Positions 30,432-40,483 are shown, counted from the stretch's first letter. The stretch is 64,000 bases of DNA from Aquisalimonas sp. (GCA_007126095.1 SLBZ01000015.1:1-64000), one strand, 5' to 3'. The notes: generated from the sequence alone by a model not told the origin. Numbers and translations: made by a program.

Positions 30432-32522
30432 GTGCCGGCCCAAGCTGACAGGGACGCGCTGGGCCGGCCGGTGACCAGCCTGCGTGGTGTGGGCGAGCGC
30501 CAGGCCGAGCGTCTGGCGCAGCTCGGCATTCATTCCGTGCAGGACCTGCTCCTGCACCTCCCCCTGCGCTACGAGGACCGCAGTCGCGTGCGCCGGCTGG
30601 GCGAGCTGCGCCCCGGGGAACAGGCTCTGGCCAGCGGCACGGTGGAGCTGGCGGAAGTCGCCCGTGGCCGGCGGAGCCGGCTGCTGTGCCGTATCACCGA
30701 TGGCACGGGGGCGCTGACCCTGGTGTTCTTCCATTTCCACCCCGGCCAGCAGAAACGCCTCGCTCGCGGTACCCGCGTGCGCTGTTTCGGCGAGGTGCGT
30801 GACGGCCCGTCCGGGCTGCAGATGATCCATCCCGAGCTGGAGATCGGTGCCGATACCGGCGACGGGGGCGATGGCCTGCTGCCCGTCTACCCCGCCACCC
30901 AGGGCCTCAACCAGACCGCGTTGCGTCGCCTGGTGGACGGCGCCATTGCGCTGCTCGACGCCGCCGCACCGGAGGAGCTCCTGCCGCCGGCGCTGCACGG
31001 TGACGCCGGGCTGCCCACCTTCACCGAGGCGGTGAAGTGCCTGCACCGGCCACCGGATGACACTCCCCTGGCCGCCCTGGAGGCACGCGACTACCCGGCC
31101 CGGCGACGGCTCGTGCTGGAGGAGCTGCTGGCCCATCACCTGACGCTGCGGCGCCAGCGCCACCGGCTGCGGGATCGCGCCGCGGCGCCCGTGCTCCGCG
31201 GCACCGGGCGGCTGGTCGCGGCCTTCCGCGAGCGTCTGGCGTTCACTCTCACCGGAGCGCAGGATCGTGTCGACCGGGAGACCGCCGCGGACATGGCCAG
31301 TCGTGCGCCCATGCTGCGTCTGATCCAGGGTGATGTGGGCTCCGGCAAGACGGTGATCGCGGCCCTGGCCGCCCTGCGCAGCGTCGAGAGCGGCATGCAG
31401 ACAGCCATCATGGCGCCGACGGAGCTGCTCGCCGAGCAGCATTACCGGAATTTCCGCGACTGGCTGGAGCCGCTGGGGGTTGTGGTGGCCTGGCTGTCGG
31501 GTCGGATGCCCGCATCGGACCGGCGGGAAGCGCTGCGCGCGCTGGCCGACGGCGAGAGCCAGGTGGTGGTCGGCACCCATGCGCTGTTCCAGGAGGACGT
31601 GACGTTCTCGCGTCTGGGGCTCGTAGTGGTGGACGAGCAGCACCGCTTCGGCGTGCATCAGCGCCTCGCCCTGCGGGAGAAGGGGCAGCGGGAGCATGCC
31701 CAGCCCCACCAGCTGATCATGACCGCGACCCCGATTCCCCGGACCCTGGCCATGACCGCCTACGCGGACCTGGACGTCTCGGTCATCGACGAGCTGCCAC
31801 CGGGGCGCACCCCGGTGAAGACCGTGGCCGTGCCGGACACCCGCCGCGACGAAGTGGTGGCCGGCATCGCCAAGGCGTGTGCCGAGGGGCGGCAGGCGTA
31901 CTGGGTGTGCACCCTGATTGAGGAGTCCGACACGCTGCAGGCGCAGGCGGCGGCCGAAACGGTGGAACTGCTCCAGGAGGCGCTGCCGGAGCTGCGGATC
32001 GGGCTGGTGCATGGCCGCCTGAAAGCCGCTGAGAAGGACGGGGTCATGCGCGCCTTTGCCGACGGCGACGTGGACCTCCTGGTGGCGACCACGGTCATCG
32101 AGGTGGGTGTGGACGTCCCCAATGCCAGCCTGCTGGTGATCGAGAACCCGGAGCGCCTGGGGCTGGCCCAGCTCCACCAGCTGCGCGGGCGGGTCGGCCG
32201 TGGCACCGCCGCCAGCAGCTGCGTGCTGCTCTACCACGCGCCGCTGACCGAGACGGCCAGGGCGCGGCTGGCGGTTCTGCGGGAGTCCAGTGATGGTTTC
32301 GAAATCGCCCGGCGCGACCTGGAGATCCGGGGGCCGGGTGAGCTCCTGGGTACCCGGCAGACCGGGGCCTGGGCCCTGCGCGTGGCCGATCTGGTGGCCG
32401 ATGGCGAACTCATCCCGCACGTCCAGCAGATGGCGGACCGCCTGCTGCAGGAGGCCCCCGCCAGTGCCGATCCGCTGATCGAGCGCTGGGTGGGCGCGGC
32501 CGCTCGCTACGGTCGCGTGTGA
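30432..32522 (+). CDS. recG: ATP-dependent DNA helicase RecG
   Basis: A 696-residue branch-migration helicase that processes stalled forks and Holliday junctions. An N-terminal wedge/OB domain (about 1-160) is followed by two RecA-like helicase domains. Walker A is GDVGSGKTVIA (about 295). The Walker B/DExH-type box is VVDEQHRFGVHQR, and motif VI is in QLRGRVGRG. The TRG-like C-terminal part (FEIARRDLEIRGPGELLGTRQ) is present. The start is a GTG at 30432, 4 bases after ridA. Its stop overlaps the ubiC start. Confidence 0.96.
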   Translation: MPAQADRDALGRPVTSLRGVGERQAERLAQLGIHSVQDLLLHLPLRYEDRSRVRRLGELRPGEQALASGTVELAEVARGRRSRLLCRITDGTGALTLVFFHFHPGQQKRLARGTRVRCFGEVRDGPSGLQMIHPELEIGADTGDGGDGLLPVYPATQGLNQTALRRLVDGAIALLDAAAPEELLPPALHGDAGLPTFTEAVKCLHRPPDDTPLAALEARDYPARRRLVLEELLAHHLTLRRQRHRLRDRAAAPVLRGTGRLVAAFRERLAFTLTGAQDRVDRETAADMASRAPMLRLIQGDVGSGKTVIAALAALRSVESGMQTAIMAPTELLAEQHYRNFRDWLEPLGVVVAWLSGRMPASDRREALRALADGESQVVVGTHALFQEDVTFSRLGLVVVDEQHRFGVHQRLALREKGQREHAQPHQLIMTATPIPRTLAMTAYADLDVSVIDELPPGRTPVKTVAVPDTRRDEVVAGIAKACAEGRQAYWVCTLIEESDTLQAQAAAETVELLQEALPELRIGLVHGRLKAAEKDGVMRAFADGDVDLLVATTVIEVGVDVPNASLLVIENPERLGLAQLHQLRGRVGRGTAASSCVLLYHAPLTETARARLAVLRESSDGFEIARRDLEIRGPGELLGTRQTGAWALRVADLVADGELIPHVQQMADRLLQEAPASADPLIERWVGAAARYGRV

Positions 32523-33157
32523 GTGGTGATGCCGGATGCACGCACACCGGGCCCATGCGATACTGCCGCGCGTTCTGGGCCCCGGGGAGTGATCATCCGC
32601 TGATGCGACACCGTTTTTGCCAGTGGCGGACGCACGATGGCCGGCCAGGCCGCCCCATGCCGCGACCGGTGCGGGACTGGGTCGTGGAGACGGGGTCGCT
32701 GACCGCGGCGCTGCGGCGCCGCTGTGGCAGCACATTCAGCGTCCGTGTGCTTGGGCAGGGCTGGCGCCGCCCCGCACTGGATGAAGCGTGGCGACTCCAG
32801 CTCGATCACCGGCGGCTGGCCTGGATTCGTGAAGTGGTGCTGTGCTGCGGTGACACGCCATTGATCGCCGCGCGTACGGTCATCCCGCCGGCGTCCCTGG
32901 CCGGCGGTAACGATGGCCTGCGCCGGCTTGGCTCGCGTCCCCTCGGCGAGCTGTTGTTCCAGGGTGGGGGGACCCGGCGCGACCCGCTGGAGGTGGCGCG
33001 GCTGCGGCGCGATGACTGGCTGGCAGACCGCATGCGGCGTCTCGGGTTATCATCGGCGCGGGATTGCTGGGCCCGGCGCGTGGTGCATTATCTCAACGGC
33101 CGGCCCCTGCTGGTTGCCGAGCTGTTTCTCCCGGAGCTGTTGCCGTGTCGAGCGTGA
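32519..33157 (+). CDS. ubiC: Chorismate lyase
   Basis: This enzyme removes pyruvate from chorismate to give 4-hydroxybenzoate, the first committed step of ubiquinone synthesis. Recognisable blocks are [41 protein letters not shown] (with the conserved Arg) and [13 protein letters not shown], where the C-terminal Glu is conserved. As annotated it has 212 residues, starting at a GTG that overlaps the recG stop. ATGs at 32555 and 32603 would give 200 or 184 residues, closer to the usual 165-190, so the start is unsure. It is followed by ubiA, its pathway partner, with overlap. Confidence 0.9.
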   Translation: MSGDAGCTHTGPMRYCRAFWAPGSDHPLMRHRFCQWRTHDGRPGRPMPRPVRDWVVETGSLTAALRRRCGSTFSVRVLGQGWRRPALDEAWRLQLDHRRLAWIREVVLCCGDTPLIAARTVIPPASLAGGNDGLRRLGSRPLGELLFQGGGTRRDPLEVARLRRDDWLADRMRRLGLSSARDCWARRVVHYLNGRPLLVAELFLPELLPCRA

Positions 33158-34032
33158 ACATCACCCCTTTCGCGGAGCGACTCATTCAGTATGCGCGTCT
33201 GGCGCGCCTGAACCGGCCCATCGGCAATTTCCTGCTCCTGTGGCCCATGCTGTGGGCGCTCTGGATCGCCGCCGGTGGCTTCCCTGACCCCCTCGTGCTC
33301 ATCGTCTTCGTTCTGGGTGTGCTGGTCATGCGCGCAGCCGGTTGCGTGATCAACGATTACGCCGACCGCAACGTCGACGGCCATGTGAAGCGCACCACCC
33401 ACCGGCCCATGGCCCAGGGGCTGGTGAGCGAACGGGAGGCGTTGGGCGTGTTCGCGACCCTCTGCCTGGTGGCGTTCGGGCTGGTGCTGCTGATGAATGC
33501 GCTTACCATTGCGCTGTCGGTGGTCGGGGTGCTGCTGGCCGCCACCTACCCGTTCGCGAAGCGCTACACGCACCTGCCGCAGGTCCACCTGGGCATGGCG
33601 TTTGGCTGGGCCGTGCCCATGGCCTTCGCGGCCCAGACCGGAACCGTGCCGGAGATCGCCTGGCTGGTGTTCATCGCGGCGGTGGTCTGGGCCACCGTCT
33701 ATGACACCCAGTACGCCATGGTGGACCGGGATGACGATCTGCGCATCGGCGTGAAGTCCACCGCCATCCTGTTCGGGGAGCACGATCGGCTGATCATTGG
33801 TCTGCTGCAGGGCCTGATGACGCTGACGCTGCTGTTCGTCGGCCTGCAGGCGCAGCTCGGGCCGGCCTATTACGTCGCCCTGGTGATCGCCACCGGGCTG
33901 TTCGCCTATCAGCAGTGGCTGATCCGGGACCGTAGCCGCGAGCGCTGCTTCCAGGCGTTTCTGAACAACAACATCTACGGCGGCATCATCTTCGTGGGCA
34001 TTGTGCTCAGCTACGGCTGGGCGGCGCTCTGA
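33145..34032 (+). CDS. ubiA: 4-hydroxybenzoate octaprenyltransferase
   Basis: A 295-residue integral membrane prenyltransferase that attaches the polyprenyl tail to 4-hydroxybenzoate. The two Asp-rich motifs that bind Mg-prenyl diphosphate are [12 protein letters not shown] (about residues 70-80) and [17 protein letters not shown] (about 190-205). Seven to nine membrane helices are apparent. The GTG at 33145 has GGAG eight bases upstream. A GTG at 33154, forming GTGA with the ubiC stop, is an alternative start. Confidence 0.94.
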   Translation: MSSVNITPFAERLIQYARLARLNRPIGNFLLLWPMLWALWIAAGGFPDPLVLIVFVLGVLVMRAAGCVINDYADRNVDGHVKRTTHRPMAQGLVSEREALGVFATLCLVAFGLVLLMNALTIALSVVGVLLAATYPFAKRYTHLPQVHLGMAFGWAVPMAFAAQTGTVPEIAWLVFIAAVVWATVYDTQYAMVDRDDDLRIGVKSTAILFGEHDRLIIGLLQGLMTLTLLFVGLQAQLGPAYYVALVIATGLFAYQQWLIRDRSRERCFQAFLNNNIYGGIIFVGIVLSYGWAAL

Positions 34033-34106
34033 CGGCCGTGCGCGACGTGTCGCACCCGGCCCCGGTAGCGTGAGGCCCTTCGTCCATCCGGAACAGGCTG
34101 CAGGCC

Positions 34107-35531
34107 ATGGAATTCTGGTACAGCGTCATTGCAGTGATCGCGCCCGTGCTGGCCCTGATCGGCTCGGCACACGCGGTCCTGGCGAAACGGGACTCGCGCA
34201 GCGCCCTCACCTGGGTGGCGCTGCTGTGGCTGGTGCCGGTGCTCGGTGCCGGTCTCTACCTGCTGTTCGGGATCAATCGCATCAACCGCCGCGCGGCTGC
34301 CCTGCGCCGCAAGGTGCTGGACGAGTTCGCGCGCGATCACGAGTGTGGCCTCACCATGTTGCGCAACCGCCTGGGGCCGGACGCGCAGTACCTGGAGGGG
34401 CTGGCCCAGGCAACCAACCGGATCGTGCCCCGGCCGCTGGTCCAGGGCAACAGCGTCGAACCGTTGATGGACGGCGATGAAGCCTATCCCGCCATGATTG
34501 CGGCCATCGATCAGGCCGAACGCACGGTGACTCTGGCCACCTACATCTTCGGCAACGACGATGTGGGGCATGCTTTTGCGGACGCGCTGCAGCGTGCCGT
34601 GGCCCGTGGCGTCGAGGTGCGGGTGCTGATCGACAACGCCGGCGAGCGGTATACATGGCCGTCCATGGTGGGGGATCTGCAACGGCGCGGGGTGCCCGTG
34701 GCGCGGTTCTTCCCCGGGTTTCCGGCGCGGCTGGTGGGCATCAACCTGCGCAATCACCGCAAACTCCTGGTGGTGGACGGCTGCATCGGCTTCACCGGCG
34801 GGATGAACATCCGCCAACACCACTACCGCGACGCCGGCCGGAGGGCGACGCTGGACCTGCACTTTCGCGTCGAGGGGCCGGTGGTGCGTCATCTCCAGGA
34901 AACGTTCTACGAAGACTGGCTGTTCGCCACCGAGGAAGAGCTGGACGGCCCCGGCTGGTTCCCGGAGCTGACCCCGGCCGGGACCGTCGTGGCCCGGGGC
35001 GTGCCCGACGGCCCCGACCACCACTTCCTGACCCACCAAATGGCGCTGCAGGCGGCGGTGACCACGGCGCGGGAGTCGGTGCGCATCGTCACGCCCTATT
35101 TCCTGCCGGAGGCCACCCTGGCCGCGGTGCTGAACACGGCGTCGATTCGCGGCGTGACCGTGGACATCGTGCTGCCGGAGCAGTCCAATCTCCCCTTCGT
35201 ACACTGGGCCATGATGGGGCAGATCCGCCAGGTGCTGATCTACGATTGTCGTGTGTGGTTGACGCCGAAGCCGTTCGATCACACCAAGCTCATGGTCGTG
35301 GACGACGCCTGGGTGTTCGTGGGGTCGTCGAACTGGGATCCGCGCAGTCTGCGCCTGAACTTCGAGTTCAACCTGGAGTGCTTCGACCGCACCCTGGCCC
35401 ACAACCTGAGCGCCCGCGTGGACGAGCGCATCCGCCGGGCGCGCCCGCTGACCTGTGAGGACGTGGACGAACGGCCCCTGCCCGAGCGGTTGCGCGACGG
35501 TGTCGCGCGTCTGGCAATGCCCTATCTCTGA
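34107..35531 (+). CDS. cls: Cardiolipin synthase (phospholipase D family)
   Basis: A 474-residue membrane enzyme that makes cardiolipin from phosphatidylglycerol. Two N-terminal membrane helices (about residues 4-25 and 35-55) precede two phospholipase D domains. The HKD motifs are HRKLLVVDGCIGFTGG (about 217) and HTKLMVVDDAWVFVGSSN (about 392), each with the expected His, Lys and Asp. Length and topology match ClsA-type enzymes. Raised cardiolipin is a known osmoadaptation in halophilic bacteria, which fits the inferred lifestyle. Confidence 0.93.
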   Translation: MEFWYSVIAVIAPVLALIGSAHAVLAKRDSRSALTWVALLWLVPVLGAGLYLLFGINRINRRAAALRRKVLDEFARDHECGLTMLRNRLGPDAQYLEGLAQATNRIVPRPLVQGNSVEPLMDGDEAYPAMIAAIDQAERTVTLATYIFGNDDVGHAFADALQRAVARGVEVRVLIDNAGERYTWPSMVGDLQRRGVPVARFFPGFPARLVGINLRNHRKLLVVDGCIGFTGGMNIRQHHYRDAGRRATLDLHFRVEGPVVRHLQETFYEDWLFATEEELDGPGWFPELTPAGTVVARGVPDGPDHHFLTHQMALQAAVTTARESVRIVTPYFLPEATLAAVLNTASIRGVTVDIVLPEQSNLPFVHWAMMGQIRQVLIYDCRVWLTPKPFDHTKLMVVDDAWVFVGSSNWDPRSLRLNFEFNLECFDRTLAHNLSARVDERIRRARPLTCEDVDERPLPERLRDGVARLAMPYL

Positions 35532-35572
35532 AGTTGCACCGTTGAAAAGGCCGCAATCTTGTTAGGGCAGCC

Positions 35573-35591
35573 CCGTGGAGGGAATCCACGG
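35573..35591. terminator. Short hairpin between convergent cls and amidotransferase genes
   Basis: CCGTGGA (35573-35579) pairs with TCCACGG (35585-35591) across a 5-base loop, 42 bases past the cls stop. Without a U-run it is only a possible terminator; further GC-rich inverted segments follow up to 35675. Confidence 0.3.
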
Positions 35592-35675
35592 CATTACCCA
35601 TACGGTGGACGGAACGCCGGCCCCACGGCGGCTCCGCCATGGAGGGGGCAGGGGCGCGGCGGCAGGCCGCCGCCC

Positions 35676-36491
35676 TCAGGTCTCCGGTGCGGCCGTGGGG
35701 TGTGCCAGGTCCGGTACCGGCACGCGACCGCTGGCATATACTTCCCCCTGACGCCACAGGCGCCACTCGCCCGGCAGGTAGTCGTCCCAGTGTTCGTCGC
35801 TGGTGAGTGCCTCGGTGGCGATGACGCTGACGATGTCCCGCGGCGTGGTCTCCGCCTCGAAGTCCACGGTGACATCCGCGTCCTTCAGCCGTGCCGGGCC
35901 GAAGGGCGCGCGGCGGGTGATGGCGGTCATGCGCGTGCTGCAGAACGTGAACAGCCAGTCGCCGTTGCTCACCAGCAGATTGCACACGCCGCGCTGGGCG
36001 TAGGCCTCGGCGCGGCTGACCAGCTCGGCCAGCAGGGCATCCAGGCCGACGTCCGGGGCCAACTCGGCGCGGATGCCGTTCAGCAGGTCGCAGAAGATGT
36101 GCTCGCTGTCGGTATCGCCCACGGGCTCATAGATGCCGGGCCGTGCCCGGAACCCCTCGATCTGCCCGTTGTGGGCAAACGTCCAGTAGCGTCCCCGGAG
36201 TTCGCGGATGAACGGGTGGGTGTTCTCCAGCGCCACATGCCCCACGTTGGCCTGCCGGATATGGCAGATCGCCGCCTCGCTCTTGATGGGGTGGGTTTCC
36301 AGCACCTCGGCGATGCGTGAGCTGGCGCTGGGCTCCGGGTCGTGAAACACGCGCACGCCACGCCCTTCGTAGAAGGCGACGCCCCAGCCATCACGATGCG
36401 GTCCGGCACCGCCTCCGCGCTGGCGCAGACCCGTGAAACTGAAGCAAAGGTCCGTTGGCGTGTTGGCGCTCATGGCCAGCAGTTCACACAT
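35676..36491 (-). CDS. Class II glutamine amidotransferase (YafJ-like)
   Basis: A 271-residue Ntn-type amidotransferase. It begins MCELLAMS, so Cys2 becomes the catalytic N-terminal nucleophile after Met removal. GPHRDGWGVAFYEG, AICHIRQANVG and NTHPFIRELRGRYWTFAHNGQI form the glutamine-binding site. TDSEHIFCDLL is also conserved. It matches the stand-alone YafJ/YvcN-like family (about 255-275 residues), whose acceptor substrate is unknown. It lies alone on its strand. Confidence 0.88.
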   Translation of the reverse strand: MCELLAMSANTPTDLCFSFTGLRQRGGGAGPHRDGWGVAFYEGRGVRVFHDPEPSASSRIAEVLETHPIKSEAAICHIRQANVGHVALENTHPFIRELRGRYWTFAHNGQIEGFRARPGIYEPVGDTDSEHIFCDLLNGIRAELAPDVGLDALLAELVSRAEAYAQRGVCNLLVSNGDWLFTFCSTRMTAITRRAPFGPARLKDADVTVDFEAETTPRDIVSVIATEALTSDEHWDDYLPGEWRLWRQGEVYASGRVPVPDLAHPTAAPET

Positions 36492-36608
36492 GGTCGGTCG
36501 TTACTCCGATTGGGTGGCGCAGGGCAACCAGTATACCGTCAGACCTGCCACCGGACCGCTATACTCCAGGAAAAAGAAGCCACAAGGCGACGGGCATGGA
36601 GGTGTGTC

Positions 36609-37049
36609 ATGGCAGACCTGGGACGCGGCATTATTGCGGGGCTGGTTGCCACATTGGTCATGACGATTCTCATGGTGTTCCGGCTGGCGGCCGGCATCAT
36701 GCCCTGGTTCAACCCCATCGAGGTCATGAGCCTGGCGGCGCAGACGGCCATGAACGTGGTGGCGGTGGATGTGCTTGGCTGGTTCATTCACTTCGTGGTG
36801 GGGATTCTTCTGTGGGGTGGGCTGTTCGGCGTGCTGGCGCGTTACCTGCCCGGCGGCGGCTATCTGGCGCGCGGGCTCATCTTCGGCGTGCTCGCATGGC
36901 TGCTGGTCATGGTGGTGCTGTTCCCCATGGCCGGTTCGGGGCTGTTCGGGATGGGGTTCGGCGCCCTGATTCCCTTCGGCACGCTGCTGTCGCACCTGAT
37001 CTATGGCGCCGTGCTCGGCGCCTCCTTCGGCTGGTTGAAGACACTCTGA
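36609..37049 (+). CDS. DUF6789-like four-helix membrane protein
   Basis: A 146-residue hydrophobic protein with about four membrane helices: RGIIAGLVATLVMTILMVF, FIHFVVGILLWGGLFGVLA, LIFGVLAWLLVMVVLFP and LLSHLIYGAVLGASFG. Glycine-rich packing and the opening match the DUF6789 family, a name recalled rather than searched. It ends 9 bases from the convergent end of the cytochrome oxidase operon, and such proteins often sit beside cox genes. No function is known. Earlier in-frame starts exist but lack conservation; GGAGGTG is close upstream of the ATG at 36609. Confidence 0.65.
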   Translation: MADLGRGIIAGLVATLVMTILMVFRLAAGIMPWFNPIEVMSLAAQTAMNVVAVDVLGWFIHFVVGILLWGGLFGVLARYLPGGGYLARGLIFGVLAWLLVMVVLFPMAGSGLFGMGFGALIPFGTLLSHLIYGAVLGASFGWLKTL

Positions 37050-37058
37050 TCAAGTGGG

Positions 37059-37379
37059 CTACTGGCCGAAATACTGGCTGCGCAGCAGGGTGATGTACTC
37101 GCCTTCGATGGCGAGGAACAGCACCAGCACCAGCAGCACCAGCGGTGGTATCAACACCGCATAGACCAGCGATGGCCGCTCCCAGCGCACGTGCATGAAA
37201 ATGGCGACGATCAGCCCTGCCTTCGCCAGCATGAACAGCAGCACCAGGAACCAGCGCCAGAACCCCTGCAGATCGTTGTAATCCACCAGGTAGGACAGAA
37301 AGCTCAGTACGAACAGCCAGCCCCAGACCTGCAGGTAGAGGGCGATGGGGGGCTGTTTGTGTTCCTCATGCGTGGTCAT
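37059..37379 (-). CDS. Cytochrome c oxidase subunit IV
   Basis: A 106-residue membrane protein with three helices (about 14-34, 41-62, 73-95) and the motif LMLAKAGLIVAIFMHVRWERPSL, typical of the prokaryotic COX4/CtaF family, which stabilises the catalytic subunit. It is the last gene of the oxidase operon, 9 bases after subunit III. Confidence 0.88.
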   Translation of the reverse strand: MTTHEEHKQPPIALYLQVWGWLFVLSFLSYLVDYNDLQGFWRWFLVLLFMLAKAGLIVAIFMHVRWERPSLVYAVLIPPLVLLVLVLFLAIEGEYITLLRSQYFGQ

Positions 37380-37388
37380 GGCGGCACC

Positions 37389-38090
37389 TCACAATAGGTA
37401 GAAGAACGCGAAGATGAACACCCAGACCAGGTCCACGAAGTGCCAGTACAGCCCGGCCACTTCCACGGGCTCGTAGTCGCCGCTGCGGTCGTAGTGCCCC
37501 TTGAGCACCTTGATCGCCACGATCAGCAGGTAGAGCACGCCGATGGAGACGTGCAGCCCGTGGAACCCGGTGATCATGAAGAACGCGGCGCCGAACTGCG
37601 GGGCGCCCATGGGGTTCTCCCACGGGCGCACGCCCTTGCCGATGAGATCGGTCCACTCGTAGACCTGCAAGCCGACGAAGGTGGCCCCCAGCAGGGCCGT
37701 GAGCAGCAGGAAGAGCGCGGCCATGCGCCGATTCTTCCGGTAACCGAAATTCACCGCCATGGCCATGGTGCCGCTGCTGGTGATGAGAATGAACGTCATG
37801 ATGGCGATCAGCAGCAGCGGGAACTCGTGACCGAGGACGGTCAGGGCGAAGACCTCGCTGGTATCCGGCCAGGCCAGTGGCGTGGTCAGCCGCACGGCCA
37901 TGTAGCCCACCAGCAGCAGCGTGAACACGAAGGTGTCGCTGAGCAGGAAGATCCACATCATGGCCTTGCCCCAGGAGACGTTGCGGAACGTCGCCCGGTC
38001 CGCCGCCCAGTCGCTGACCAGGCTCTGCCAGCCGGACTCGCCCCGGCCGGGACGTGTGGATTCGTGTCGCTGTCCGGATTCCACCGCCAT
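37389..38090 (-). CDS. coxC: Cytochrome c oxidase subunit III
   Basis: A 233-residue membrane protein of the heme-copper oxidase subunit III family. The first helix carries KAMMWIFLLSDTFVF, where Glu is often replaced by Ser in this subgroup. FFMITGFHGLHVSIGVLYLL is the strongly conserved helix, with His contributing to the lipid-binding cleft. YWHFVDLVWVFIFAFFYLL is the C-terminal signature. Five membrane helices are apparent, as in bacterial caa3/cbo subunits III. It lies between a shorter subunit III-like protein and subunit IV. Confidence 0.93.
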   Translation of the reverse strand: MAVESGQRHESTRPGRGESGWQSLVSDWAADRATFRNVSWGKAMMWIFLLSDTFVFTLLLVGYMAVRLTTPLAWPDTSEVFALTVLGHEFPLLLIAIMTFILITSSGTMAMAVNFGYRKNRRMAALFLLLTALLGATFVGLQVYEWTDLIGKGVRPWENPMGAPQFGAAFFMITGFHGLHVSIGVLYLLIVAIKVLKGHYDRSGDYEPVEVAGLYWHFVDLVWVFIFAFFYLL

Positions 38091-38100
38091 TACCCGATCC

Positions 38101-38721
38101 TCATGCCATGATAACCAGTACCCCCAGCAGCACCAGCCACACCGTCAGCAGGAAATGCCAGTAGATGGCACACAGCTGAATCGAGAGCTGCAGCGCCGCG
38201 CGGTCCGCACCGAGGCGGGACGCCATGCGCAGCCGCGACCAGGCGACCAGGCCGCCCAGCAGGTGCAGGGCGTGCAGGCCCGTCATCAGGTAGAAGAAGC
38301 TGTAGGAGGGGTTCGCTTCCAGGTACCCCCCCTGCTGTTGGAGGTCCGCCCATGCCCAGATCTGGCTGCCGAGGAAGGCCAGCGCCAGCGCGCCGGCCGC
38401 CAGCACCGCCCGCCGGAGCGCGGGCAGATGCGCCAGGCGTGCGGCCTTCCGGGCCTGCTCGAAGGCGAGACTGCTGGCCAGCAGCAGCAACGTGCTCAGC
38501 CACACCTGCCATGGCAGTGCCACGGGCTGCCAGTCCGGCATGTGGCGGCGCATGATGTAGGCCATGATGACCAGCCCGAACAGTGACGCCAGGGGCAGCA
38601 GAAAGGTGTACAGGCCCCGTCGCAGGGCCGGACCCCGGCTCACCGGTCCCTGCCAGTGACCAATGCCGGAGCTCGGCTCCAGGCTGCCGCGCTCGGGCTC
38701 TCGCCGGACCCAGAAGCTCAT
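38101..38721 (-). CDS. Second cytochrome c oxidase subunit III-like protein
   Basis: A 206-residue membrane protein with the same conserved elements as subunit III: FFYLMTGLHALHLLGGLVAW and a C-terminal YWHFLLTVWLVLLGVLVI. It otherwise diverges and is shorter, with about five helices. It starts inside the coxA stop (4-base overlap). Two subunit III-type genes in tandem after coxA is unusual. It may complement the standard subunit or be a diverged duplicate kept for assembly. Confidence 0.8.
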   Translation of the reverse strand: MSFWVRREPERGSLEPSSGIGHWQGPVSRGPALRRGLYTFLLPLASLFGLVIMAYIMRRHMPDWQPVALPWQVWLSTLLLLASSLAFEQARKAARLAHLPALRRAVLAAGALALAFLGSQIWAWADLQQQGGYLEANPSYSFFYLMTGLHALHLLGGLVAWSRLRMASRLGADRAALQLSIQLCAIYWHFLLTVWLVLLGVLVIMA

Positions 38722-40469
38722 GTTGCGTCCTCCCTGTGGCCGTGACCTGGGGCGCTGGTCGGCCGCGGTTCGGTCTGCGGGATAAAGTCCTGCGGCGCCC
38801 CGGGCACGTTGTAGTCGTACGCCCAGCGGTGGACTTCGGGCAGTTCCGGGCCCCAGTTACCGTGCCCCGGCGGGGTCTCCGGGGTCTGCCACTCCAGGCT
38901 GGTGGCATTCCACGGATTGCCGCCGGACGACCTGCCGCGGACGGCGCTCCAGGCCATGTTCCACAGAAACAGCACCTGGGCCACGCCCACTGCCAGCGCC
39001 ACCACGGTAATGAACGTGTTCAGGTCGTGGGCGGACTGCGGGATGAAGTCGTAATCGTAGTCGTAGTACCGCCGCGGCATTCCCAGCACGCCGAGATAGT
39101 GCATGGGGAAGTAGATGGCGTAGGTGCCCAGGAACGTGATCCAGAAATGGATGTGTCCCAGGCGCTCATCCATCATCCGGCCGGTGACCTTGGGATACCA
39201 GTGATAGATGGCGCCGAATACAACGAGAATCGGCGCCACACCCATGACCATGTGGAAGTGCGCCACCACGAAGTAGGTGTCCGCCAGCGGAATGTCCACC
39301 ACCACGTTGCCCAGAAACAGCCCCGTGAGCCCGCCGACGATGAAGGTGACGATGAAACCGATGGCGAACAGCATGGGCACGGTGAAATGGATGTCGCCCT
39401 TCCACAGGGTCAGCACCCAGTTATAGACCTTGATGGCCGTGGGCACGGCGATGATGAGCGTGGAGATGGCAAAGAAGTAGCCGAACGACAGGTTCATGCC
39501 GCTCACGTACATGTGGTGGGCCCAGACGAAGAAGCTGAGAAAGCCGATGATGACGATGGCCCATACCATCATGTGGTAGCCGAAGATGTTCTTCCGGGCG
39601 TGGGTGCTGATGAGGTCCGACACCAGGCCGAAGGCGGGCAGCGCCACGATGTAGACCTCCGGGTGGCCGAAGAACCAGAACAGGTGCTGGAACAGCAGCG
39701 GGCTGCCGCCTTCGTGATCCATCTGCTGACCCATGGCGATGATCGCCGGCATGAAGAAGCTGGTGCCCAGGGTGCTGTCCAGGATCATCATCACCGCTGC
39801 CACGAACAGGGCGGGGAAGGCCAGCAGCGCCATGATGGCGGCGACGAAGATTCCCCAGACGGTCAGCGGCATGCGCATGAGCGTCATGCCCGGTGCGCGC
39901 GCCTGCAGCACGGTGACCACGTAGTTCAGCCCGCCCATGGTGGCGGCGACGATGAAGATCGCCAGGGAGACCAGCATGGTGAGAATGCCCCAGTCCGCAC
40001 CCGGCGTGCCGCCGGTGATGGCCTGGGGCGGGTAGAGGGTCCAGCCCGCGCCGGTGGGGCCGTCCGGCACGAAGAAGCTCGCCATCAGTACGAGCACCGA
40101 CAGCAGGTAGAACCAGTAGCTCAACATGTTGAGGTAGGGGAAGACCATGTCCCGTGCGCCGACCATCAGCGGGATCAGGTAGTTGCCGAACCCGCCCAGG
40201 AACAGGGCGGTGAGCAGGTAGACCACCATGATCATGCCGTGCATGGTCATGAACTGGTAGTACGCTTCGGCGTCGATGAGCCCCGAGTCGGGAAAACCGA
40301 GTTGGATGCGCATCAGCCCGGAGAGCACCAGCGCCACCAGCCCCACGCCGATGGCGGTGACCGCGTACTGGATGGCGATGACTTTGTGATCCTGGCTCCA
40401 GATGTACTTCCGCACGAAGCTCTGGGGCTCGTGATGGGCATGGCTGTCGGCGGAAGCGGAATAGGCCAT
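38718..40469 (-). CDS. coxA: Cytochrome c oxidase subunit I
   Basis: A 583-residue heme-copper oxidase catalytic subunit with 12 or more membrane helices. It holds the low-spin heme and the binuclear heme/CuB centre that reduces oxygen and pumps protons. The helix II His is in TMHGMIMVV. FGHPEVYIVALPAFG holds the CuB His-Tyr pair and the Glu typical of type A1 proton channels. WAHHMYVSGM gives the two further CuB His residues. PTAIKVYNW is the K-channel Lys region, and AHFHMVMG holds the heme His residues. The acidic C-terminal tail (about 520-583) is long. The following gene overlaps its stop. Confidence 0.97.
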   Translation of the reverse strand: MAYSASADSHAHHEPQSFVRKYIWSQDHKVIAIQYAVTAIGVGLVALVLSGLMRIQLGFPDSGLIDAEAYYQFMTMHGMIMVVYLLTALFLGGFGNYLIPLMVGARDMVFPYLNMLSYWFYLLSVLVLMASFFVPDGPTGAGWTLYPPQAITGGTPGADWGILTMLVSLAIFIVAATMGGLNYVVTVLQARAPGMTLMRMPLTVWGIFVAAIMALLAFPALFVAAVMMILDSTLGTSFFMPAIIAMGQQMDHEGGSPLLFQHLFWFFGHPEVYIVALPAFGLVSDLISTHARKNIFGYHMMVWAIVIIGFLSFFVWAHHMYVSGMNLSFGYFFAISTLIIAVPTAIKVYNWVLTLWKGDIHFTVPMLFAIGFIVTFIVGGLTGLFLGNVVVDIPLADTYFVVAHFHMVMGVAPILVVFGAIYHWYPKVTGRMMDERLGHIHFWITFLGTYAIYFPMHYLGVLGMPRRYYDYDYDFIPQSAHDLNTFITVVALAVGVAQVLFLWNMAWSAVRGRSSGGNPWNATSLEWQTPETPPGHGNWGPELPEVHRWAYDYNVPGAPQDFIPQTEPRPTSAPGHGHREDAT

Positions 40470-40483
40470 GGCGAGTCTCCCGG